Assembly: GCF_002115825.1 (NCBI RefSeq) | Contig: NZ_JFJZ01000022.1 | Span: 1 to 64,000 of the forward strand | DNA: 64,000 nt | Direction: 5' to 3' | From: Thalassospira sp. MCCC 1A01428 | GTDB lineage: Bacteria > Pseudomonadota > Alphaproteobacteria > Rhodospirillales > Thalassospiraceae | In this document: one piece after another, positions 35,353 through 44,759 of the stretch | Numbering within the stretch: the first letter of the stretch is position 1 | How the letters are laid out: every line of letters begins with the position of its first letter | Position numbers and translations under genes: made by a program | Notes under the pieces: model-generated | Seen by the model: the letters and a program-made list of their open reading frames with translations, nothing else | What the model was told of the DNA's origin: nothing | Database searches by the model: none

Positions 35353-35392
35353 ATGGCCCGTCAATGTATGCATTGTTAACATTGGCGGGCCA
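35353..35392. terminator. Stem-loop after the DJ-1/PfpI gene
   Basis: TGGCCCG-T-CAATGT pairs with ACATTG-G-CGGGCCA, a 14-bp stem with one wobble. No T-run follows, so it is a possible rather than sure terminator. The 436-base gap 35302-35737 contains nothing else I can identify. Confidence 0.5.
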
Positions 35393-35737
35393 TTATCGCA
35401 CACGCCTTCTCCTGGAAATACCGAAATCGACCTTGGCACACCGGATTGCTAAACGGGTAATGCCCATATGAGCCGTTCGGCAAGGACAGGCATCAGTACG
35501 CGCACCAAACAATAAAGACTTCGATCAGGCCTACCCCGTAAAGTTATCTCAAATGCCCTTTAATGCAGTGCCAACACGCTTCTTTTCCCGGCGCTGTGCC
35601 AGTTGCACATACATCTTGCCATTTGACCTGCCATCCCTCACGATTTGCCAACGAGCATTGCCGATAACATGCTGGCAATAACAGTCCCCTTGCCACGTCC
35701 GTCTCCATGTTGGTTGCAAGGTAGGAAAGGAAGTTCC

Positions 35738-36088
35738 ATGTGCAAAATATATTCGGGTACTGACCCTGCCCTTTATGAAACAGCAACACGATCTGTTCGG
35801 ATTAACGGCGTGGTGACAAGTTTGCGCCTTGAATTGCGTTTTTGGCAGATTATCGATGAAATCGCCCAGAAAGACGGTTACAGCACACCGCAATTTCTGG
35901 GGTTACTACATGATGAAGTCGTTGCCGAACGAGGGGACATTCCAAATTTTGCCTCGCTACTTCGCGTCGTTTGCACCGTTTATTTGCAAAATCAGCCCCC
36001 CTACCCTGCATCAACGGCCATCAAAACCGGCACAACAGCCCGAACGCCAGGCCACCACGTATCCGCAATACAGGCGTCGTTAAGCTAA
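35738..36088 (+). CDS. Ribbon-helix-helix domain protein
   Basis: A 116-aa protein whose residues about 15-85 match the RHH_4-type domain of alphaproteobacteria: TRSVRINGVVTSLRLELRFWQIIDEIAQKDGYSTPQFLGLLHDE, then NFASLLRVVCTVYL. These are small DNA-binding or regulatory proteins of unknown target. The ATG at 35738 has AGGAAAGGAAG upstream; the 31 codons before it look non-coding. The last 30 residues are less conserved. Confidence 0.8.
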   Translation: MCKIYSGTDPALYETATRSVRINGVVTSLRLELRFWQIIDEIAQKDGYSTPQFLGLLHDEVVAERGDIPNFASLLRVVCTVYLQNQPPYPASTAIKTGTTARTPGHHVSAIQASLS

Positions 36089-36290
36089 TTTACCAACATA
36101 ACACCTGGCGGATTCGCATTTTATCAAAGGGCTCACCCTTATCTGGCAACGACGGACAGATAGTCTCACAAATATTTCCGGGGTATTCACACACAAAGTT
36201 GCCCGGGCCCATCACGCAGGGTTACCAGGTTATATCTTTAAAGGGTGGTTTTCGGCCTGGTTAGACGGGTATGTAAGCGTATTTTGTCGT

Positions 36291-37220
36291 TTAACTTAAC
36301 CACGAAGCAATATCGCGGCTGTTAAAGCCCGGCGCGGTATTTCGGGCATTCCGAAAAGCATCACGCCCACGCACACCATCCACCGACCGGCTGGCCTGCA
36401 TGCCAACGGCAACACCAAAATCCATTTTGGCTGGTGCCAGCCACGATTTACCGGTTTTTTCGGCACTATCGCGCTTTGCTTCACGGGTTTTCGCGTCGTA
36501 GATCCAACGCAATTCCTGCTTCAAAGTTTGATATTCAGCCGTATCAGGGGCTGCATTAACCTCGGATACAATCTGGATTTTTACCATTTGCGGAAAACAA
36601 TCCAGACGCTCAAGCAGCATAAACTTCACGCTGGGCCGCACCGCATCCGAGCGCATAAGCTTAATAACCAGACGCTTGTAAATCTCGATCCGCAAGTTGC
36701 CGCTGGTGGCAAGTTCGATAAATTCGTCAACAAAATCGCGGGCTTCACGCTTCCCATCTAGCAAGGCGCGCAAATTTTCTGTCATGGCACGGCGATAAAA
36801 TTCGCGAATTTCAACAACATGGTTTGATGCGCGATTGCGCACCACATGCATCGATTCGGGGCTAAAGGCATTTTTGGTCAGAAGTTTAATACAATCATGC
36901 ACCAGTTCGTGCTTGGTTGCGTCGCCAACAACTTCAAAAATACCGGAAATCAGTTCCTTGCATTTGGCATGTGGCCCCATACGAGTCGCCGCAGCAAGGG
37001 CCATCGGGCTTTCGGGGTCTTTGGTGGCAATAACAGCCAATGCCAACGGGTCGTCATATTGCAAAAGCGCCAGATCATTGCTGAGAAGATGTTCCGGCAT
37101 CAAAAGACGTTTTTTATCACCCGCCCCCGTAACCGTAAGCGGTTCACGCGTACGATAACTGTCCTTGATCGACAGGGCATATTTTAAACCATCATAAGAA
37201 ATCCCGAGATCGAGCGACAT
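36291..37220 (-). CDS. Helical protein of unknown function next to a DUF2336 gene
   Basis: A 309-aa soluble protein, predominantly helical, without signal or membrane segments and without a family I can name. Regular Ala/Leu-rich helices (residues 45-230) suggest a HEAT-like or four-helix repeat. Its start is 6 bases beyond the stop of the DUF2336 gene, so the two should be co-transcribed and may act together. Confidence 0.7.
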   Translation of the reverse strand: MSLDLGISYDGLKYALSIKDSYRTREPLTVTGAGDKKRLLMPEHLLSNDLALLQYDDPLALAVIATKDPESPMALAAATRMGPHAKCKELISGIFEVVGDATKHELVHDCIKLLTKNAFSPESMHVVRNRASNHVVEIREFYRRAMTENLRALLDGKREARDFVDEFIELATSGNLRIEIYKRLVIKLMRSDAVRPSVKFMLLERLDCFPQMVKIQIVSEVNAAPDTAEYQTLKQELRWIYDAKTREAKRDSAEKTGKSWLAPAKMDFGVAVGMQASRSVDGVRGRDAFRNARNTAPGFNSRDIASWLS

Positions 37221-37226
37221 TTTCGC

Positions 37227-38765
37227 CTAATCTCCCTTGCGCACAAAGCGGCGCCGCAAGGATGGCGATTTCGAACCGGCAGCATCCCCGCCCGCCGGGC
37301 CAGCCGCCCCATCGCCAGTTTTTCCTGCATTGGCGGCCACAGTTGCCGACACCCCTGATGATTCGGGCGCTGGCACCGGACGCAATTCGGTAAAGAAATC
37401 AATATACCAGTCCATATCGCCGCGCGGCATGCTATAGCGGCCCCCAGTTGCCGGGGTTTCAATGGCTTCTTCATCAATACCGGAACTGATTTGCAAGACC
37501 ACGGCGGATTGTGCCGACATACCGGCACGCCAGGCCATTGCCGTAATCGCCCGCGCACTGCCTGAATCAAGAATTTTGGCAATCACCGATCCGGGCAATT
37601 GTGCATAACGGGCAAGTTCCCGCACAACGGCTTCATCATCGTTACGGGACAATGCATCAAGCACATATTGCTCGACACTTGGCGCACGAACTGCCGCACT
37701 TTCCGCGGCATTTACAGCATCCAGGCTTAATTCGGCATTGGCAATATCTTCGCCAATTGGCGGGCGCGTATCGCGGGCAACGCGGCTGTCAAACCGGACT
37801 TTTTCAATCCGCTGTCGCACGGCCTGGCGCAGGGCACGGGCGACTTCCGCGCGCAAACGCCCTTCTTCCACCAATGTGTCAAACAGGGATGCGGCAATAA
37901 AATGCGCCATCCGCCGTTGCGCCTGGCGCGACAACCGGTCACGGCCAACCAGAATACGTTCTTCCGGACTTTCGTGTTTATCGACAGGGGCGCGTTCGAG
38001 ATGCGGTGCCATATCAACCACGTTGCGCGGCACATCGTCCGTTGCGCGCAACCGGGAAAACAGGCCTGCCTTTGCATCGGTTCGGTCCTGCATCCGCCGG
38101 GCTTCGGCCATGTTGGCCCGCAAACGATCGCGGGCCCGGGCGGTGGTGGTAAATTCCCCCCGTCCGCGCATCAGGTCGAGAAAATCCGAATCGTTTAAAA
38201 GTTCAACATATTCAATAATATGGACCTGGCCAATTGCCGCCAGGTCAAGCCGCATACGGGCGGCTGCCTGTCGCGTCAAATAGGGGGTATGGCCCAGTTC
38301 CTGTTCAATCAGGGCGATCACCTGCGGGCGATAACAATCGGCCAGCCGCACAATGGCATCCATAAATTCGTCAACCATTTCCAGGCGCTGCGACGGGCTT
38401 AGGTCCGACAGGTGGCGCCGCAAACGGCGCGCAACATCCATCCGGGCTTCGCTATCGTCTTCGCCGTGGCGCGTCGGCAGGTAAACCGCGTCCTCGTCAT
38501 CATCAAGTTCGTCTTCATCTGCGCCAATCCGGGCGGCAAAATTTAAAAACGATTCATCGGATGATGACGTCAGATCGCTGCTATCGGCCTTGCGCCGCGG
38601 AATATAACCCGCACGCGAATTATTTTCGCTACTGCTTGCAGATGTCGAGAATTCACCAGGGGCAACAGTGCGAACAATGTCGGCCAGTTCGCGCAATTTA
38701 TCGCCAGAACGGTCCTTGTTATCCGCGTCCTTTGATTTTTGCCGATTGAACATCCAGGCCAGCAT
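37227..38765 (-). CDS. DUF2336 domain protein
   Basis: A 512-aa cytoplasmic protein with a charged, low-complexity N terminus (about 1-85), a helical region (RRLRRHLSDLSPSQRLEMVDEFMDA) and a DUF2336-like part (about 290-450, HFIAASLFDTLVEEG, then ELARYAQLPGSVIAKILDSGSARAITAMAWRAGMSAQ). DUF2336 proteins are restricted largely to alphaproteobacteria and their function is unknown. I start at the ATG at 38765; the longer frame begins with TTG and adds 14 basic residues. The tail is Ala/Gly/Pro-rich, ending in RRRFVRKGD. Confidence 0.78.
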   Translation of the reverse strand: MLAWMFNRQKSKDADNKDRSGDKLRELADIVRTVAPGEFSTSASSSENNSRAGYIPRRKADSSDLTSSSDESFLNFAARIGADEDELDDDEDAVYLPTRHGEDDSEARMDVARRLRRHLSDLSPSQRLEMVDEFMDAIVRLADCYRPQVIALIEQELGHTPYLTRQAAARMRLDLAAIGQVHIIEYVELLNDSDFLDLMRGRGEFTTTARARDRLRANMAEARRMQDRTDAKAGLFSRLRATDDVPRNVVDMAPHLERAPVDKHESPEERILVGRDRLSRQAQRRMAHFIAASLFDTLVEEGRLRAEVARALRQAVRQRIEKVRFDSRVARDTRPPIGEDIANAELSLDAVNAAESAAVRAPSVEQYVLDALSRNDDEAVVRELARYAQLPGSVIAKILDSGSARAITAMAWRAGMSAQSAVVLQISSGIDEEAIETPATGGRYSMPRGDMDWYIDFFTELRPVPAPESSGVSATVAANAGKTGDGAAGPAGGDAAGSKSPSLRRRFVRKGD

Positions 38766-39157
38766 GTTCCGTTTATTTCCCCGTTTTATTCCGGGTTTCA
38801 GCAACAATCAGCCGATTCCCGGGTCTGTTCTGGCGTCTGGCGCACGCCGTTCTATCAAGCAGCACCATCCGAAACAACATCTCAACCCAAAACTTCTTTG
38901 TAAACCAACCACCTGTCGTCAATATGTCCCCGCGCAGGGTTGGCTCTCACGGGTTTCACTATCGACAGAAATGTTCAAAAAAACCTTAACGCCCCACCAC
39001 GCAAAACCCAGAAACCTCATATGGTTAGCCAAATCACATCCTTAACGCGACCCGCAGCCAGCCAAAACGCACAAATCACCATTATCATCCGCGGAAATTA
39101 CCTCTGCGTATGGTTTGGCCACGCTTTTCCTGGACCACACAGCAACACACAACCGGC

Positions 39158-39190
39158 AAAAACAAAGGGCCGCCCGAAGGCAGCCCCTTG
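39158..39190 (-). terminator. Terminator of pyk
   Basis: Read leftward, AAGGGGCTGCC-TTCG-GGCGGCCCTTTG is a stem with a UUCG tetraloop and a mismatch, followed by TTTTT. The rest of the 475-base gap 38766-39240 shows no gene or site I can support. Confidence 0.85.
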
Positions 39191-39240
39191 AAAAACACCG
39201 GAATTGGCGCAGTTATGCCAAATCCGGACTATTTTTAAAA

Positions 39241-40665
39241 TCAGCTACGGCCAGAAAGCCATGCGATTCGCAAAATATTGGTAGCCCCGGGCGTTCCAAA
39301 CGGAACCCCCGCCGTAATCACCAGAGAATCACCGTTTTCGGCAAATTCTTCTCGTTTGGCAACGTCACAGGCAATCCCCACCATTTCACCAAAATTGGTG
39401 GCATCGCGGGTGAAAACCGGGTGGATCCCCCAGCACAGCGCCAAACGGCGCGCCGTTTGAATTTTCGGGGTCAGGCCCAAAATTGGCACTTCAGGCCGTT
39501 CGCGGGCTGCCCGATAGGCAGTTGAGCCCGACGTGGTATAGGTCACAACGGCCTTGGCACCAATGGTCCCGGCAACCTGGCGGGCTGCGGCACTAATGGC
39601 GTCCGGGGCGTTATGTTCCGGGTCCGGGCGGGAGGCTTCACGCAGACGGAAATAAAGCTCGTCACGCTCTACCCGCACCATAATTCGGTTCATGATGCCC
39701 ACTGTTTCCAGCGGATATTTGCCAACCGCACTTTCGGCTGACAGCATAACCGCATCGGCACCGTCATAAATGGCTGTCGCCACGTCGGATGCTTCGGCCC
39801 GGGTTGGTGCCGGATTTGTCACCATCGAGTCGAGCATCTGGGTTGCCACAATCACCGGCTTGCCGGCTTCGCGACAGGCCTTGATGATGCGTTTTTGCAA
39901 AATCGGCACATCTTCAGGCGGACATTCCACGCCCAAATCACCACGGGCCACCATGATGATGTCAGAAAGAGCGACAATTTCATCAAGATGTTCAATAGCC
40001 TGGGGTTTTTCCAGCTTCGAGACGATGGCAGCACGACCATTGATGATCTTACGCGCTTCGGCCACGTCTTCGGGACGCTGAACAAAGGAGAGGGCCACAA
40101 AATCAACGCCCATCTCCAGACCATAAACCAGATCGATGCGATCCTTTTCGGTCAGAGGGGACATGGGCAGCATGACGTCAGGCAGGTTAACGCCCTTGCG
40201 ATTCGACAGCGGACCACCGACTTCAACAGTGCAATCTGCCGAATTGGCATCGCATTTATCAACCCGCATCCGCAATTTGCCATCGTCAAGCAACAGGTTG
40301 GCACCCGGCTGAAGAGCAGCAAAAACTTCGGGATGAGGAAGCGACACACGGGTTTGATCACCCGGCGTTTTATCCATGTCGAACCGGAATGATGCACCTG
40401 CCTCGATTTCGATTTTTTCGTCGGCGAAGGTTCCCACCCGAATTTTCGGGCCTTGCAAATCCATCAGCACGCCAATCGGGCGACCAAGTTTGGCCTCTAC
40501 TTCCCGAATTGTTTCAAACCGTGCCTGATGTTCGGCGTGCTCGCCATGAGAGAAATTCAAACGAAAGACATCGACGCCTGCCTGGACGATCTTTTCCAGA
40601 ACATCCGGGCTAGAACTTGCTGGCCCCAGGGTTGCGATGATTTTCGCCTTACGTTGACGGCGCAT
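39241..40665 (-). CDS. pyk: Pyruvate kinase
   Basis: Converts phosphoenolpyruvate and ADP to pyruvate and ATP. The 474-aa protein has the N-terminal KIIATLGPASSS, the active-site region VSKLEKPQAIEHLDEI (catalytic lysine) and MVARGDLGVECPPEDVPILQKRII, and the C-terminal allosteric domain. Lone leftward gene with its own terminator. Confidence 0.96.
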   Translation of the reverse strand: MRRQRKAKIIATLGPASSSPDVLEKIVQAGVDVFRLNFSHGEHAEHQARFETIREVEAKLGRPIGVLMDLQGPKIRVGTFADEKIEIEAGASFRFDMDKTPGDQTRVSLPHPEVFAALQPGANLLLDDGKLRMRVDKCDANSADCTVEVGGPLSNRKGVNLPDVMLPMSPLTEKDRIDLVYGLEMGVDFVALSFVQRPEDVAEARKIINGRAAIVSKLEKPQAIEHLDEIVALSDIIMVARGDLGVECPPEDVPILQKRIIKACREAGKPVIVATQMLDSMVTNPAPTRAEASDVATAIYDGADAVMLSAESAVGKYPLETVGIMNRIMVRVERDELYFRLREASRPDPEHNAPDAISAAARQVAGTIGAKAVVTYTTSGSTAYRAARERPEVPILGLTPKIQTARRLALCWGIHPVFTRDATNFGEMVGIACDVAKREEFAENGDSLVITAGVPFGTPGATNILRIAWLSGRS

Positions 40666-40937
40666 CCGCTTTTACCTCGTTGTTTTTCGGTTTCCATTGA
40701 ATTCTGGCGCGACAACCAGAATGACACAGGGCGCGCCAGAATATCCTGATTCTTGGTGTCTGGGGGTCTTCCCTTAATAGTGAATCACACCCGCTTTGAA
40801 CAGTTACTTTTCTGCTCAGCCAAGGCCGAATGACATTTTTTTCGCTGGACACCCCCCTGTCGACACCTCTTTAAAAGACAAATCAGCCATAAAATGCCCC
40901 TATGAACGTTTCGGGGCCCAATCGGGGATTTTTTAAA

Positions 40938-41474
40938 ATGAGCAAATGGGACCATCGTTTTCTGGCACTGGCCGCCCATATCGCAGACTGGTCAAAAGAC
41001 CGCAGCACCCAAGTTGGTGCTGTTGTAATCGGTCCGAAAAAGGAAATTCGTGCTGTCGGGTATAACGGCTTCCCGCGCGGGGTCGATGATACAATAGAAA
41101 GCCGCCATCAACGGCCAACCAAATACGCCTATACCGAACACGCCGAGCGCAATGCCATTTATAACGCCAGCTATACCGGCACCTCGCTTGATGGCTGCGC
41201 GCTATATGTAACACATTTTCCATGCAGCGATTGCGCCCGCGCCATTATTCAGGCGGGCATTGCCGAGGTTTATGTTGACCAGCAAAAACTGACGCCGGAT
41301 TTTCTTGAACGCTGGGAAAACGACATGAACATATCAACTGAAATGTTTGGCGAATCCGGTGTGCGCGTCCGCCTTATTGACAATGACGGTGCCACAACCG
41401 TTTTGACCACCGAGACCGACGACACCCCGGATGGAGAAAATACGGTAACGACCACCGATATTAAAAATCAGTAA
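40938..41474 (+). CDS. dCMP/cytidine-type zinc deaminase
   Basis: A 178-aa protein of the deoxycytidylate deaminase family, which makes dUMP for thymidylate synthesis. The zinc site is complete: HAE at 68-70 and PCSDC with C96 and C99. The start MSKWDHRFLALA follows GGGGA about ten bases upstream; an ATG 36 bases earlier is less likely. The last 40 residues form an acidic Thr/Asp-rich tail. The exact nucleotide substrate is inferred from the family. Confidence 0.87.
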   Translation: MSKWDHRFLALAAHIADWSKDRSTQVGAVVIGPKKEIRAVGYNGFPRGVDDTIESRHQRPTKYAYTEHAERNAIYNASYTGTSLDGCALYVTHFPCSDCARAIIQAGIAEVYVDQQKLTPDFLERWENDMNISTEMFGESGVRVRLIDNDGATTVLTTETDDTPDGENTVTTTDIKNQ

Positions 41475-41695
41475 GACTTCGATAACATGGATAAAAAACG
41501 GCGCCTTTCTCCGCAAAAGTACCGGGTTTTTACCGATGGATATCATGGAGTTCTCCCTTGCCGCCCGCCCGACAAACCGGTAAGAAAACAGAACCGGTTT
41601 ATATAATCTAACCTGTTAACCTGGCTGCCAATTTGCAGAAATGTTGCCATCGACAGTGACAATCTTCGTTCAGCCCAACGCGGAAACTAGGCTTG

Positions 41696-42196
41696 ATGAG
41701 TGCAAAAATCGATTTTAGCAAAATCAGTTTTCTGGTTGTCGATGGCGACAAGATATCGGCACAGGTCGTGTTTGATACATTGTCCTATCTTGGGGCGACA
41801 GATGTGCAGCGCGTGGGAAAACCCGAAGAAGCCTTTCGCATTTTACGGACCCGTCAAATAGACGTCATCATCACTGAATGGCGGCTGCGCGGCATGGACG
41901 GACTGGAATTTCTCGATTCCCTGCGTAATTCGACATCTTCCCCCAACAGGTTTGTGCCGGTTATCATGCTAACCGCGCATTCCGAACAGCAATATGTCAC
42001 AACAGCCCGTGATCTGGGCATTACCGAATTTCTGGCGAAACCATTTAATGCCAAGGCATTATACAGCCGTCTTATATCGGTCATTACCCGCCCGCGACAT
42101 TTCATCAATACCAGCACCTATTTCGGCCCCGACCGGCGCCGACGTCAAACACCGTTTGATGGCCCCGACCGGCGCGAAAGCAGCACGAGAAACTAG
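41696..42196 (+). CDS. Atypical response-regulator receiver with GPDRR tail
   Basis: A 166-aa single receiver domain of the kind found widely in Rhodospirillales, ending in a basic tail with two GPDRR repeats. The LTAH threonine and the FLAKPF lysine are present, but the phospho-acceptor Asp is Glu (E61 in VIITEWRLRGMDG) and the acidic pair of the metal pocket reads VVDGDK, so its second Asp is Gly (G17). It should not be phosphorylated in the normal way and may be fixed in an active-like state. There is no output domain; partner binding is likely. The ATG at 41696 is preferred to the adjacent TTG. Confidence 0.85.
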   Translation: MSAKIDFSKISFLVVDGDKISAQVVFDTLSYLGATDVQRVGKPEEAFRILRTRQIDVIITEWRLRGMDGLEFLDSLRNSTSSPNRFVPVIMLTAHSEQQYVTTARDLGITEFLAKPFNAKALYSRLISVITRPRHFINTSTYFGPDRRRRQTPFDGPDRRESSTRN

Positions 42197-42276
42197 AACA
42201 GCGCCCGTAAAACAGGTAAGGTTGGATGCCCGTTATGTGGCATTCATTTTAACTTGACGGGACGCACCGAATTTAA

Positions 42277-42789
42277 ATGAATGAGCAAAAGCCGCCCAAA
42301 GTTCAAATCATCCCGCCCCGCACTGAATTAAAACAGCGCGCGGTTAATTTCACCAAAGGCTTTGACGTCGAACTTGCGCCGGAACAACTTGAAGAACTGG
42401 AAAAGGTTGTCCAGCGCAGCAGTGATTCTTTTGTGCGCAGCATTGGCCATGATCTTGCCGAAACACGCCAGCTTGTCATCGCAGCTATCGGGAATCCCGA
42501 CCTTCGCGGCACAGCAATAGAAAAAAGCGCCGACCTTGCCTATTCAACCAAGGCACTGGGCGGCACATTTGATTACCCCCTGATGACCCAAATTGCCAAA
42601 TCACTGGAAATTTTCCTGGCACACCGCACAACGGCTTCCCGCCGCCAGCTTATGGTAACCCAACTGCATATTGATGCCATCTATGTTATTCTGGCCAGCC
42701 GGGTTACCGGTTTTGGCTCATCGATTGAACAGGCAACTACTGTTGCCCTTGCCAAACTGGCGTCTCGCTACGCCGAACCTCGTGAATAA
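42277..42789 (+). CDS. Helical protein of unknown function, partner of the receiver
   Basis: A 170-aa all-helical protein following the receiver gene by 80 bases in the same direction. The helices (residues 35-165) could form a four-helix bundle like histidine phosphotransfer proteins, but I see no HxxK phospho-site: the SFVRSIGHDLAETRQ helix has a histidine without the usual Lys three residues on. Family not recognised. Co-expression with the degenerate receiver is likely. Confidence 0.65.
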   Translation: MNEQKPPKVQIIPPRTELKQRAVNFTKGFDVELAPEQLEELEKVVQRSSDSFVRSIGHDLAETRQLVIAAIGNPDLRGTAIEKSADLAYSTKALGGTFDYPLMTQIAKSLEIFLAHRTTASRRQLMVTQLHIDAIYVILASRVTGFGSSIEQATTVALAKLASRYAEPRE

Positions 42790-42886
42790 TCCAGCTGGGT
42801 TAACAGCATGTGCCTTGCCCGCATTTTTATTGCTCGCCCTCAAACCTAAAACCGGCCAGCGCCCGGTTGCCACAAACGGCCACAGC

Positions 42887-43312
42887 TTATTTCCCCTGCT
42901 GGGCATGCAAATGATGCATGAAATCTATCAGTTCAAAATTCGCATCTTCGTTTGCACCGGTTTTATCCACACCGGTTGAATCCGACAAAACACGCATATC
43001 CTGTTTATGGCCCCCTGCCCCCAGCTTGTTCAGGCGCACCAGAATGCCATCAAGTTCGCCAGAGATCGCATCAAGCCGGGATGTCATCCAGTCGCGTGCC
43101 ACCGGCGCATCACCACGCAACATGGCATTTTGTGCGCCCCACAACATCACCATGCTGCGCAGCAAACCGAGCAAATCGGAAACCTCTTTCTTTCCGCATC
43201 CATCGGTGCCATTGCCCTGCGATACTGCGTCCGGCTTTATATGGGTCAGCGCGTCGTTAATTTGCCGCAACAGTGGCGGTATGGGTCCATCATCAATCAT
43301 GGCAGGGTCCAT
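42887..43312 (-). CDS. Small soluble protein of unknown function
   Basis: A 141-aa protein, helical (KKEVSDLLGLLRSMVMLWGAQNAML; DWMTSRLDAISGELDGILVRLNKLGAGG), no signal or membrane segment. It is convergent with the receiver/partner pair. The opposite strand also has an open frame (42918-43367), but its Ser/Pro-rich composition is that of a shadow. The start is uncertain: ATG at 43312 is used; a TTG 24 bases upstream extends the frame. Confidence 0.55.
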   Translation of the reverse strand: MDPAMIDDGPIPPLLRQINDALTHIKPDAVSQGNGTDGCGKKEVSDLLGLLRSMVMLWGAQNAMLRGDAPVARDWMTSRLDAISGELDGILVRLNKLGAGGHKQDMRVLSDSTGVDKTGANEDANFELIDFMHHLHAQQGK

Positions 43313-43391
43313 TCCTGCTTGGCCGTTTTCTGGCAAACATGTTTGCCTGGAAACGATAGTTTACTGAAAACGTTACAGTTTTATTGTTACC

Positions 43392-43409
43392 TTTTCGCGT
43401 CTGCGAAAA
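43392..43409. repeat. Short inverted repeat upstream of the first tRNA-Asp
   Basis: TTTTCGC and GCGAAAA pair over GTCT. It lies in the 304-base gap 43313-43616, which otherwise holds the tRNA promoter. No clear role. Confidence 0.3.
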
Positions 43410-43571
43410 CGTTGATCCGTATCAAGAAGACTTCTAAACAACGGAAAAAACGGCATGGCGGGCAAATGGTAATTCGTCGTGCGACGCAACATCAAAAAAG
43501 AGAATTCCCCCGGCAAAAAACCCGTCTGGGTTACTCCGATAAAAAAAACGTCCAATCGTGAAAAAAAGGAC

Positions 43572-43600
43572 TTGTCAGACCGGGCGACCCTTTATATAAA
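43572..43600 (+). promoter_or_regulatory. Promoter of tRNA-Asp copy 1
   Basis: TTGTCA (43572-43577) and TATAAA (43595-43600) are 17 bases apart, followed by a GC-rich CCGCGCC discriminator, the pattern of growth-rate-controlled stable-RNA promoters. The mature tRNA starts 16 bases after the -10 hexamer. Confidence 0.8.
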
Positions 43601-43616
43601 CCGCGCCACACACCGA

Positions 43617-43693
<77 letters not shown>

Positions 43694-43718
43694 TTTTCCC
43701 TTAGGGGAAAAACAAAAG

Positions 43719-43757
43719 AACGCCACGATTTATTCGTTGGCGTTTTTTGTTTTTTTA
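43719..43757 (+). terminator. Terminator after tRNA-Asp copy 1
   Basis: AACGCCA-CG pairs with CG-TTGGCGTT (one bulge), followed by TTTTTTGTTTTTT. The spacer between the two tRNA genes (43758-44175) has no gene I trust. Confidence 0.85.
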
Positions 43758-44175
43758 AGGTGTTTCTCCAACACACCAAATGCGCGCTGGCCGCACAATA
43801 ACCACCTGTTTTGACAATCCCCCGCCGACCACAAAACACGCATACGGGCACGCATCCATCTGCCCTTTCTCCACATCCACCGTAATGTAAGACCCGTGAT
43901 GAAAAAATATCCCGGTCAATGCGGGTGACGATCGGGCAAACCAGGCTTGATGCCCTAGCGCACCCTCACATACCCGTTTCATCGAACAGGTAATCATCGC
44001 TTTGCGGTATCTCGTGTTACGCCAAATGTGGCAAACAGGCATCACAACACCCCATTTTGCGGTTTGCGCCATGGTTCTTCCAACAGGCCAACATAGCGCC
44101 CCCAAGATAACGCCAGCGTTTTTTGGCAGAAAACCGGGGCTGCCAAGTACCTGTTATTTTTTTATAAAAAAACGC

Positions 44176-44204
44176 TTGCCAGACCCGGCAGCCCTTTATA
44201 TAAA
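44176..44204 (+). promoter_or_regulatory. Promoter of tRNA-Asp copy 2
   Basis: TTGCCA (44176-44181) and TATAAA (44199-44204), 17 bases apart, with the same CCGCGCC discriminator and the same 16-base distance to the tRNA as in copy 1. The promoter was duplicated with the gene; the -35 differs by one base. Confidence 0.8.
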
Positions 44205-44220
44205 CCGCGCCACACACCGA

Positions 44221-44297
<77 letters not shown>

Positions 44298-44320
44298 CTC
44301 TTTTTAGAGTACAAATAGGT

Positions 44321-44350
44321 CGCTGATCTCTGGATCATGCGGCTTTTTTT
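44321..44350 (+). terminator. Terminator after tRNA-Asp copy 2
   Basis: CGCTGATC-TCTG-GATCATGCG forms a hairpin with a one-base bulge, followed by GCTTTTTTT. A smaller ACTCT/AGAGT hairpin lies between it and the tRNA end. Confidence 0.75.
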
Positions 44351-44379
44351 GTATCTATTTTCAGCATCCCCCAGCTCAA

Positions 44380-44399
44380 TGCATATTATAATGTATGCA
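44380..44399. repeat. Inverted repeat TGCATA/TATGCA
   Basis: TGCATA and TATGCA flank TTATAATG. With the palindrome at 44425 it is one of two AT-rich dyads between the tRNA and the peptide-uptake operon, a possible operator or overlap with a -10 element. Confidence 0.35.
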
Positions 44400-44424
44400 A
44401 AAACACAGAATGATCGCAGGGAAC

Positions 44425-44442
44425 GAACCAATATATTGGTTC
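44425..44442. promoter_or_regulatory. Perfect 18-bp palindrome upstream of the peptide-uptake operon
   Basis: GAACCAATATATTGGTTC is a full palindrome, a likely dimer binding site, 318 bases before the binding-protein gene. The 462-base gap 44298-44759 contains it, the TGCATA dyad and the tRNA terminator; the remainder shows nothing. Confidence 0.45.
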
Positions 44443-44759
44443 TATTGCAGAATCCGGCGGCGTGCTAAAAATTTCCCTTACAAATATTCAACCGTGCGGC
44501 GTCTCTTTATTGCCTGAGAAAAATCAAACACCATCCTTCCCGGGCAAAACCCACAATCTTTAATCGTTTTTATCTGCGTAATTTCCCGTAATGTAATTAT
44601 TAACGGTATTTTACATGCTAAAAGACTGATTTGCCGCGCCGCAGCATTGATCAGCCCCCCAAAGTGTGCTGTCATCTCGCCGTTACAAAAATGAGGCGAA
44701 CAATGGTATTACCATTTTAACGTTCGCACCTTCGACATCACCAGTACGGGAGGCGCAAC

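Noticed and set aside
42918-43367. 149-codon rightward frame opposite the small helical protein
   Set aside because: Ser/Pro/Arg-rich shadow; the leftward frame has a much more protein-like composition.
43755-44105. 116-codon leftward frame between the tRNA-Asp copies
   Set aside because: No ribosome-binding site or recognisable domain; Cys/Trp-rich composition. A decayed gene remains possible but cannot be supported.
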